Positions 34,128 to 43,109 of a stretch of DNA of 64,000 bases are shown one piece after another; positions within the stretch are counted from its first letter, which is position 1, and each line of letters opens with the position of its first letter. A program made the translations under genes and the position numbers. The notes below the pieces were generated by a model. That model worked only from the letters and a program-made list of their open reading frames with translations, ran no database searches and was not told the DNA's origin. The DNA lies in contig CM077676.1 of NCBI GenBank assembly GCA_039707655.1, positions 428,521,379 through 428,585,378 on the forward strand. The letters run 5' to 3'. The stretch is from Elymus sibiricus. Taxonomy: Eukaryota > Streptophyta > Magnoliopsida > Poales > Poaceae.

Positions 34128-37100
34128 ATTGTGTGCCCAACCATGGTGAGCTCATGCGTCTAAAACTTCTCCCAACTCTGAAAGTTACTTGTTTCGTTCC
34201 TGAAGACTTGTACCACCCCTTCGTGTATAATTGCAAGAGATGGACCTCTTTCGTGCCAAATTGTCATGTCATAGCCCGTGTCAATTTCCAAACGACATGT
34301 TATTTTGGTACGGAGGGAGGTGCAATCATAGGGAGAACTTCCTGTTTCACCCCTGTTTATAGTGGGGGTGGTTAATTTAATCTTCTTAATCCTAGCGGTT
34401 TTGGCTCTCCTGTTCGTGATAGCCTACAACGATTTTATCCATAGTGCAGCGAGGCGGATGACCGGTTAGGTTTATTTTGCGTGAGTAATGGAAAAATGAA
34501 CGCGGTATGGGAGTAATTTCGGCACATCACCACAGCCGCGCAGTCTTTTCGGAAAAAAGTGGGGAATTTTTCACACCTTTGTAATGTTGTGTAGGGAGTA
34601 TTAAATTGTCGATCATCCTTCACAGCAAATATTATTAAGTGTTTTTAACATTTACCTCTCGTCTTAGGTTTTGTATAAACTAGTTGGTGCAAAGAATCAA
34701 TAAGAATTTATATTGAATAGATGTAAGAGAAAAACATCCAGATCTTCATTAATATTAATATGGGAGTCCTACCGGGCTAAAAGATAACAATTTTTCTTTA
34801 GAAACAAAGATCGTAGTTCTATAATGTGCACCGGAACGGCTTCGTAGAATGTGGGTCAATGCCATATGCCGGTGCCACGTTGGTCCCTGTTTTACATGGT
34901 TCATTAACTAAAGGAGTTATCTACTTGTTAGTTAGCTAAAATTGAGTAAATCCTAGTTAGACCTTTGGACCAACTTACGGCCATTTTTTTTTCCAATATT
35001 GCTTCAAATACAACTTATTAGCTAGAAATTGCAGTTACATGCATTTTGCTCTAGTACATATGAGGGCTTCCAGTACTTTATTATTTATGAAGTGATATAT
35101 GATTTTAGCTGATTAAGATTAATAAAAAAATAGGCACTCGAGAATTATAAAATTATTAGTTACATTTACAAGTATGCTGTGTTGGGTGGACGAATCATTC
35201 ATGCACTAGGCACTGCAACTACAATATTAAGTAGAACTTTAGAAGTTTCCTTTGGTACCGGGTTGTGAATAGTTTGGTCATGGGTTTAGCCTTGATTCTA
35301 CCACGTGTGTTGGTACATAAATTCCACACACACAAATAAAGCTTAAGCTGAAACCTGCTTATTATGTACCCATTTGCTTTGTTATTGAATAGTGGCCTTG
35401 GGATTTTTTTTGTTCTGGATTGAGATGATTAAATTATTTGGCTTGCCCTTTTTTTGGTAGAAATCTAACAAGATTACAAAATTGCGGGTTACTATATTTT
35501 TATTAAATTGGTTTTAAGGACTTAATAAAGTTAACTAACTGTGTTGTGCATGTGGAATGTGGATACCAATAGGTGTGGATTATTAAGTGTGTTTCGAGAA
35601 AGCCTTCCAGCTAAAGCTTTTGTATTAATCACTTGGTGTGATGAAATCAATGAGGATTATATTGCTCGATCATAAAATAGAAGCGACACAAAAATAATTC
35701 TTCCAGCTAAGGTTTTTATTATGTTTGGGGCGCTTTCTACTTCTGGTTGACTTTTATAATAGATCCGATTCCTTATCACATTAATATGATAAAAAAATAG
35801 AATGAAACATTTTGTTTTCAAATCTTCCTTCCTAATAATCTAGAAGTACTTCGCAGATACAAGGTGACAATTTTGTTTTACAACAAAGGATGGTAGTTCT
35901 AAAATGAACGAAACATTTTCGGAGGATCCGGGTCGATGCTATATGGTGATGACGCATTGTTACATATTTGACAACCTTCCATTAATTGGTAGACTTGTCT
36001 ACTTATTAGTTATGTAAAAATTGATTAAATACCAGACAGATCTTCAGATCAACATCTGGCCATTGTTATCCTAATATCCCTTCCATATATATCTTACCAC
36101 CTAGAAATAACATATTTTTTTTTGTGCGCTTGCGCTTTCAGTACTTCAATTTTGTTCTAAGTGATGCTTCTGGCTGAATAATATTTATAAAAAAAATCAG
36201 GTACACGAGAGTTAGCAAAATGGTTAATTAAGTTACCAGGTATATTACGTAGGCTCAAGTACCAATCATTCATGCAGTAGTCACTACAACTACTCATTAA
36301 TTAGAACTGTGGAAGTTTCCTATGGTGTGGGGTTGTGAATAGTTTGGCCTTGATTCTACCAAACATGTTAGTAAATAAATTCCATGTACATGCCTAAATT
36401 AAGCTGAAACCTGCTTAATTATGTGATACCCATTTTCTTGATTAATGAATAGTTTGGCTTTGTGTCTTTTTTCTTGGCGGGGAGATCTTATGATGTAATT
36501 AGTATTTTTTACAACTCTAAGAAGATACCTCAATTGTGGTGCCACCATATTAGTAGTAAGTTTGTTCCAAGGGATTAACAAATTTAGTTGATTGTGTCAT
36601 GTGTGTGGATACTGGTAGACGCAGATACACGGGAGGGAGAGATCATTTTGGACTCTACAAGAATTATTGCTTTGTGCACATATTATAGGGAGACTCCAAG
36701 TCCAAACCACAAACAAAAGGCAAGTTCATGATATGGTTTAGGCCGGACGTAAGCGTCGCCTTTCTTTCTTTGCAGTAAATTAATGAAAAGTCACATATAC
36801 GTTAGTAGCAATAAAGGGGTGCATTGGGGATGTGTCCCGATGTTGATGGTAATATTAGTATTATCCTACTAACTTCCCGCAAAAAAAAGTATTATCCTAC
36901 TAACCATAATCATTGGCGAATATCTCTAGCTAGCCTAATTAGCTAGATTATTATGCACGATAGCCTCATTACCGAACGCATATGAATTTGTACTGGCGCA
37001 TTTGTAGGATCTTCCTCTTTTAACTTTAGATACAGTAAAAATATATCGCATGCAACAATCAGATCAAGATAGGTGGATTTATATGTCTCGAGCATCGACA

Positions 37101-37166
37101 CAAAGTTTAGCTGAAAATTAACTTGTGGCGCAAGTTGTTAACTACTACAATTAGTTAACAAGACAT
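34128..37166. other. Upstream region of GDU2 with an internal duplication
   Basis: Two blocks of about 1.05 kb (about 34800-35870 and 35880-36850) match each other and 18860-20040 of unit 1. Shared phrases include TTAGCTAAAATTGAGTAAATC, CATTCATGCACTAG and GGGTTGTGAATAGTTTGG. The second block is closer to unit 1. No gene seen. Confidence 0.65.
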
Positions 37167-37169
37167 GTA
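37167..37169. repeat. Target site duplication of CACTA-2 (left, GTA)
   Basis: GTA precedes CACTAGTAG and is repeated at 47981-47983 directly after the right end. Three bases is the CACTA rule. Confidence 0.93.
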
Positions 37170-37185
37170 CACTAGTAGAAAACGG

Positions 37186-37398
37186 GCCTTTAATCCCGAT
37201 TTGTAAGGCCCTTTAGTGCCGGTTCTACAACCGGCACTATGGGGGGGGGGGGGGGGGGGGGCTAAAGGCCCCCCCTTTAGTCCCGGTTCGTCACGGCCCG
37301 GCACTAAAGGCCCACCACATGGCGCCCGCCGGGGCCGTGCGCTGGGGGACCTTTAGGATCCTTTAGTCCCGGTTGGTAACACCAACCGGGACTAAAAG
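37186..37398. repeat. Left subterminal array of CACTA-2, with a 21-G run
   Basis: Copies of TTTAGTCCCGGTT and TTTAGTGCCGG in both orientations. A run of 21 G at 37241-37261 interrupts one palindrome. It may be real slippage or a base-calling/assembly weakness. Confidence 0.85.
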
Positions 37399-37621
37399 TA
37401 TTTAATTCTTTTAATTTTGGTTTATTTTTCCTTTTAATTTTGTGTTTTCCATTTAATTATTTTTCATTTCAAACATATATTACGCTACTACATACTGTAC
37501 ACGTTGTGCATATATATATAAATCGAATTTCTCGTACGACGACCATTCACATACATATATATATACAATTTGGTATATACAATTTCTCCTACAATTTGCG
37601 AATCATTACATATGTAGGGCA
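37399..37621. other. 3' UTR region of the TnpA-Ulp1 gene
   Basis: AT-rich sequence between the left array and the last exon; nothing else seen. Confidence 0.5.
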
Positions 37622-40600
37622 TTACTGCTTGATCTTGTAATGGTATTCTCCTTTGGGATCTATGACCTGGTCGACCAGAAATCCAGCTATTTCCTCTTGA
37701 ATTGCTCGTACGCGAGCCGTTGGTAGGAGCTGGCCCCGCATCTCTATCATCTATAATCAGGAGATCAAGATGAATATATTAGTTGTGTGTATATATATTA
37801 GCTAGATCATGATAAAAAAATTATGGATAGTGTTCTGGCAAACGTACCCAAAGAGTTTTTTCATCTATGCTCCTTTCAGACGTGATCATGCGAATATTCT
37901 CGCAAACGTAGTATGCGCATAAACTATTCCCCTTCTCCTGCCTCATGCACTTTACGAGAATAAAATTCAATCAGGTAATAATTAATCAAGCATGATAATG
38001 GTATTGAAACTAGAATTAAAGAGATACACGGACGTAGCTAGCTAGTACTACTTAATTACCTTGGGTCGCACCCATTTCAGCTGTTGTTTCCATTGGCCGG
38101 GGACCTCTTCGATGAACTTTTTCCAAGCCCTGCCCGCCGGCAAAGAAAATGAATAAAAGAGTTATTAACTAGTTGATATCAGGAAATGAAGTAAAGAGGC
38201 AGACATAGTGCGATAATGATTGAAATTACCTGTCGAACATCCCCTTCACGGTTGCATATTCGGATGGATCCTTATATAGTGAGTCCAGTACTTCAACTTT
38301 TCCCTTGTCAACTTCAATGATTAACAAGATCCAGTGGAAACTGCATGCGCACACGTTTTTTATAAATAAGCGGGCATGTGCATAACTCATCAACTACACT
38401 TATTAACATCTAGTAAGCAAAAAATAGAATTTGTAGTACAAGATATAGTAACACTCACCCGAAGTTGTAAGGAAGTAGTATTTTTGGTTGGGTGTTTAGT
38501 TGCTTCAAAAACTCTAGCAGGAATCTCTCTGTGTCTTCTCTCGAATATTGATCTTCCCATATCGCCTGATTAATCGTATTTGGGTCAATGAACCCAACTC
38601 CATAGCGTCTAATTTTTTTCATTTCATACATCTTCATTCTGCATAATACCACAGAAAAGAATATAGTGAGGATAATTACAGGTAATGAACGAGAGCACAT
38701 CTAGCTAGCTAGCTAGAGACTTAAATTACAGAAAGAAATCACTTAGAGACAATAGCAACTGACGATAGATTTGTCTAGTGCGTCTTGTTGGAATAACTGA
38801 AACAACTCTGAAAAATCAATCCACACATCTTTTCCATGGAAGTAATGCTCTGGCTTGACTTTCACCATGAGGGACTCTTCATTGGTATTTGCTGTTTTTT
38901 GCATGTACCACGTATGCAAATTGTACATTCTCGTTGGTAGAAGCTTGACATCGTCAGGCTTGACCAGAGGTTTGCCACGGACATATTGGTATTTTACTTC
39001 CTCCTCTGTAATCCCGGGGATTTCCTCAAGGCCTAGGAGTTGTTCAACAGTGACACCGGCCTCTTTAGCCTGCCTTCTAAGATCGTCGGTTATTGCCGGC
39101 CGATCGGCGGTACTCACATGTGTTTGTACAATGAGCGGGGGGATTGATTGCACTGCTTGTTCTCCAAGCTGGGGAACAGTTTTCCCGCTTTTTTTTGTCA
39201 ACTGCTTGGCTCGAGCTCGAGCTCGACTCCTTTTGCCCTGCAGAATATGACTTCTTGATAGACCGCACATAGTCGGAGTCCTTCTGATTGTCAGCCGGTC
39301 GAGCCATATCAATAAAGTGTTGTGATACATGCTCAGGTACTTTCTCCTTTGGCGGCGCGGGCGGTTTCGGTGCAAAATGGGCCTTCAATTGGGCATCACA
39401 TGCGTCGTCGAGTTCCTCCTGAGTCAGGTGGTAAGACAACTTCGGAAGAGGCTTGAGGCTTGGACCATGTTTGAATTCCTTGTCTGTTGTACCGCTAGCC
39501 GTCGTAGCTGCGGCCTCTCTCTTCCGCTGTTGCTTAGGCGGAGCACGCTGAGTCGGCTGACTTGGAGGAGGAGGAGTTGGCTGACGCCGTGCCAGACTTG
39601 GAGGAGGAGTCGGCTGACGCGGTGCCGGACTTGGAGGAGGAGGAGTTGGCTGACGCCGTGCCGGACTTGGAGGAGGAGTCGGCTGATGCGGTGCCGGACT
39701 TGGAGGAGGAGGAGTCGACTGAAGCGGCGACGGACTTGGAGAAGGAGGAGTCGGTGGCCTTGGAAAGACGATGCAATCCTTTTTCCATAGAATGATACGA
39801 TGTATGGCCTCTCCCAGTGTTCTCTCCTCGTCACCTCCAAGAATGTCAAGTTGTAGCTCGTGATATCCTGACATCACTTCATCAACCCCGACACGAGCAT
39901 AGCCAGCTGGAATGGGATTGCAATGAAAGGTTGCTTCAGGGGGATTTGCTAAAGCATAGCCGTCCGCCACCTTCATGGATAAGTTCTTCACTTTCATGTG
40001 TAGCTCACAGTTAGTCCTGTCTTTGATATCATCCACAGGGTAGCTAGCTAGCAGTGCATTATCGATATCGGCCGGGGCGGAACCCACGCTGCTTCTCGGC
40101 ATAGATGGGACGGTGCTATCCAATGCTGGATCGATCTGCTCATGCTGCCGCTGAGACGCCCTTTCCTGGCTGAGTGAGTCGATCTGCTCCTGCTGCCGCC
40201 TGACAAATCGTTCCAACTCCAGGTGCGAGGATATTAGGCCTTCAAGGCGGAGTGCTTCCTCCTTCTTCTTCTGCTCCTCATGCTTCTTCTTTCTCGCACG
40301 GCTTCTATAGTCGTCGTTCCAATCCGCAAACCCCTCATACCACGGAACAACGCCTTTTCCTCGTGTTCTTCCCGGGTGATCAGGATTCTTCAGGGCGCGC
40401 GTAAGCTCGTCGTTATCTCTGTTGGGCGTGAACACCCCCGATCGAGCTTCTTCTATTGCAATAAGTATTTCGTCTGTCGCTTCTTTAAGACTTGCCTTCA
40501 CCATAACCAGCCCTGTCTCTGGGTCCAACTTCCCCCCATGCGCATAAAACCATGTCCTGCACCTGGGGGGCCATGTCAATGTAACTGGACTGACCCGTTT

Positions 40601-41226
40601 ACTAATCATCTCTTGCTCAGATTGATGCCACTTAGGCAGGGCCACCTGGTAGCCACCTGGCCCCAGACGATGGTGCCACTTCTTTTTCGCAGCATTAATC
40701 TTGTTTTTCCTCGACAGTTCCTTAGCTTCTTCCGATTCCTTGAACTTCACGAAAGCGTCCCAGTGATCTTTTGCCTTCACCAGTGTCCCGTGAATTCTGG
40801 AGTCTTCTTTTTTGATTTGACGTACTTAGCCCATGCATTTTTCTTGAAGGTGTTGAATGCGATCGCCATCTTTTTAAGAGCATAGTTTCTGACTTTCTTC
40901 AGATCTGCATCTGTCAAATTATCTGGTAGGGTGAAATGTTCCATGAGCGTAGTCCAAAGCACATCTTTTGCTCTTTCGTCGACAAAAGTAACTCCTGCTC
41001 GATCTCCCTTTGCTGGCTTTCTCCATTCTTGAACGGAGATCGGGATTTGGTCCCTGACAATAACTCCGCATTGATTCTTGAACGTGGTCGCATTTTTCTT
41101 AGGTTCAAGCGGTTCGCCAGTTGATGTTTTGATGGAATCGATGTTGAACTTTACGCCTTTGTCCAACTTTTTGGCCGGGCCTCGAACTACCCTGTCGCTT
41201 GTACAAGATTTTCTCGATCCGGAGGC
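37622..41226 (-). pseudogene. TnpA/En-Spm-type protein fused to a Ulp1-like C48 protease
   Basis: Proposed exons on the minus strand: 41226-38747, 38638-38459, 38340-38230, 38129-38060, 37949-37848 and 37750-37622 (stop TAA), with GT-AG borders at the short ones. The large exon has the plant transposase (Ptta/En/Spm) blocks seen in CACTA-1, a proline-rich repeat (39540-39770, 63-bp units), a Ser run and KPDDVKLLPTRMYNLH. The short exons give KMYEMKKIRRYGVGFIDP, FHWILLIIE...VLDSL (His and Asp of the triad), RQEKGNSLCAYYVCENIR (Gln and Cys) and a final VRAIQEEIAGFL. C48 enzymes cut SUMO-type conjugates. Breaks: 1-bp loss near 40790, a frameshift in an A8 run near 39205, and a first donor changed from GT to CT at 38745-38746. 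Exon 1 is missing (compare 8242-8436). Confidence 0.82.
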
Positions 41227-41560
41227 CTAAAAGAAGAAAGATCGATTCGTTAATACATACAAATCAATTAATACATGTAATGATCACTGGATGGCTTATA
41301 TATTAAATATACCTCGCTATAACTAAAAGTATAAAAAACTAAAAAACATTCATCTACATTTCTATAACTAAAAGTATAAAAAATTAAAAAACAGAAAAAG
41401 AAACACTAATTAAGCATACTTCTATACATCCATTAAAAAACAGAAAAACAACATTATACAAAAAAAATCTATACTAATTAAACACTAATTATATCCATCT
41501 AACATGCATTCATACATACATATATACTAGTGAAAAACAACTAAAACATCTAAATAGAAA
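41227..41560. other. AT-rich spacer with tandem TATAACTAAAAGTATAAAAA repeats
   Basis: Only the last bases of the former exon 1 (GCGAG before a GTATAT donor, about 41315) remain. The rest of exon 1 seen in CACTA-1 has been replaced by A/T repeats. Confidence 0.55.
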
Positions 41561-41561
41561 A

Positions 41562-41602
41562 TGTGTGTGTGTGTGTGTGTTCATGCATGTGTGTGTGTGG
41601 GG
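41562..41602. repeat. (TG)n microsatellite followed by a G run
   Basis: Two TG runs interrupted by TCATGCA, then seven or more G. It marks the edge of the GC-rich promoter region. Confidence 0.9.
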
Positions 41603-41960
41603 GGGCTCGGGGACGGGCGGCCATGGCGGCAGGGGGCGAGGGAGGGGGGGGAGAGGGAGGAACTGAGCTCACAGCGGTGCGACGGCGAGGCGAGGCGAAT
41701 CGGGGGCAGCGACGGCGTCGGGGCAGGCGGCGCAGCGAGGAGCGGGCGCGCGCGCGCGGGCCGGCGGCACTGTCGGGGATCGGCGAGGAAGGGCGCGTCC
41801 GGAGTACGGGTCGACGAGGAGGGACGGGCGGCCGGCGTCGGGGGCGGCGACGGCGTCGATCGGGGCAGGCGGCGGCGCGCAGCAGCCTGGCGGCGTCGTC
41901 TGTGTTTGGCGTCGAGAGAATGGAGAGGATGGTGAATTTTTCGTAATGGTGCTATATATA
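41603..41960 (-). promoter_or_regulatory. GC-rich 5' region and TATA box of the CACTA-2 TnpA-Ulp1 gene
   Basis: A CpG-rich block equivalent to 9359-9840 of CACTA-1. TATATATA (41953-41960, minus strand) lies between this block and the internal array, the expected place for a promoter firing toward the TnpA-Ulp1 gene. Open frames in all directions here reflect composition. Confidence 0.55.
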
Positions 41961-41965
41961 TGAGA

Positions 41966-42165
41966 GCCTTTGGTCGCGGTTGGTGGTTCCAACCGCGACT
42001 AAAGGCCACCTTTAGTCGCGGTTGGAGTCACCAACCGCGACTAAAGGTCTCGCTTCCCGCCGCTTGGACTGGATGAAATTCACCTTTAGTCGCGGTTGGT
42101 GGCTCCAACCGCGACTAAAGGCCCCCCTTTAGTCGCGGTTGGTGGCTCCAACCGCGACTAAAGGC
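41966..42165. repeat. Internal array of TTTAGTCGCGGTTGG inverted repeats, CACTA-2
   Basis: At least four palindromes, all with GTCGCGG/CCGCGAC instead of the GTCCCGG found at both ends of the same element. The array has been homogenised to this variant independently of the terminal arrays. Confidence 0.9.
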
Positions 42166-42200
42166 CTGTTCCTGGCACGGCGCAGTGTGGTGGATGTTTA

Positions 42201-42243
42201 GTCCCACCTCGCCCAGCGAAGGGCGCTCGCACTGGTTTATAAA
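42201..42243 (+). promoter_or_regulatory. U6/U3-type snRNA promoter (USE and TATA) inside CACTA-2
   Basis: An upstream sequence element GTCCCACCTCG (42201-42211; plant consensus RTCCCACATCG) is followed after exactly 24 nt by TTTATAAA (42236-42243). This spacing is typical of plant Pol III snRNA promoters (U6, U3) rather than the longer Pol II U2 type. From memory, the wheat U6 promoter has the same GTCCCACCTCGCC core, the same spacing and GGTTTATAAAC. Reads on the plus strand, opposite to the transposon genes. Confidence 0.78.
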
Positions 42244-42265
42244 CCCCGGCGCGGTTGCTCATTCG

Positions 42266-42414
42266 AGCTCCTCTCTAAAGCAGGCCTACAAGGCCTACCA
42301 TTCTTTCCTGCCCTGTGGGCCATACTGGGCCTTGCGGGCCTGCATCCTGGCACAACTAGTGGGTGTCTAGTCGTATGCAGGCCGTGGCGGCCCAGTAGGC
42401 GGGTTTTTTTTTTT
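42266..42414 (+). ncRNA. Predicted Pol III transcript of about 140 nt, structured
   Basis: Counting 21 nt from the TATA, as in wheat U6, puts the start at about 42265-42267. The first downstream T run is 11 T (42404-42414), an ideal Pol III terminator, with no TTTT before it. The 3' half folds into a clear hairpin: GGCCTGCAT (42337-42345) pairs perfectly with ATGCAGGCC (42375-42383), and inside it ACTAG (42355-42359) pairs with CTAGT (42367-42371) around a 7-nt loop. The RNA does not resemble U6, U3, 7SL, tRNA or any ncRNA I know. Its existence is inferred from promoter, terminator and fold only. Confidence 0.55.
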
Positions 42415-43109
42415 ACTTTTCAGTTTTTTTTTGTTTTCTTCTATATTTATTTTCTTTTGTTTCTTGGTTGTTTTTTTGCTTTATTTAGAGTTTCTGAGTG
42501 AATCTTTTTGCTTTAGGTAAAACAAATTATAAACTTTCTGTTAGTGCCAGTAGTTTTCAAATTTGAATTATTTGAAGTTTGTGAATAACTTTATTTTAAA
42601 AAAAGATTTTTCAGTGATTCTTTTTTCTGCTGTTTAATATTAGTGTGTTTTATTATTATATTCAATTTGGTAATTCTTAGGTTATTTAAAAAAAATGAAA
42701 TGCCTTTGTAACAGACGAGTTTTCGTCCGAAAGCGTGATACTTCGAAAGAGATTGTCCATTTTGTACATGAAGTGCATCCAGTTTTTGCCGTAACCCTCT
42801 CAACTTTTTAGCATATGCTATTTGGGTGAAATGATGATACCATGCCAACTTTCAACCTTTTCTGATTGTGATTTGTAGTGCTTTTCAATTTCAGGGTCAT
42901 TTAGCTCAAAAAAATCAGTAAATGCATGAAAAATAGCAAATGAAGTCAGAAAGGGTTGAAAATTGATGACGTGGCTTTGGACATAATATTTCTTCGCGTT
43001 TCAAATGCCAAAACACATAAGTCGGAGTTCTATTACAAAGATTCCCTCCGGTTTGTCCGAAGTGGGACTTTCCAGATATATACGTCCGGAAACTAACTAG
43101 AGAAGCCGG
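42415..43109. other. AT-rich spacer between the ncRNA locus and the tnp2 3' end
   Basis: T-rich after the terminator, no gene. From about 43010 it matches the tnp2 3' flank of CACTA-1. Confidence 0.5.

Noticed and set aside
39329..39849. Plus-strand and alternative minus-strand frames over the proline-rich repeat
   Set aside because: Shadows of the repetitive proline-coding part of the TnpA-Ulp1 gene.
41561..42009. Gly/Arg-rich frames on both strands in CACTA-2
   Set aside because: Same compositional artefact as in CACTA-1; partly microsatellite and repeat array.
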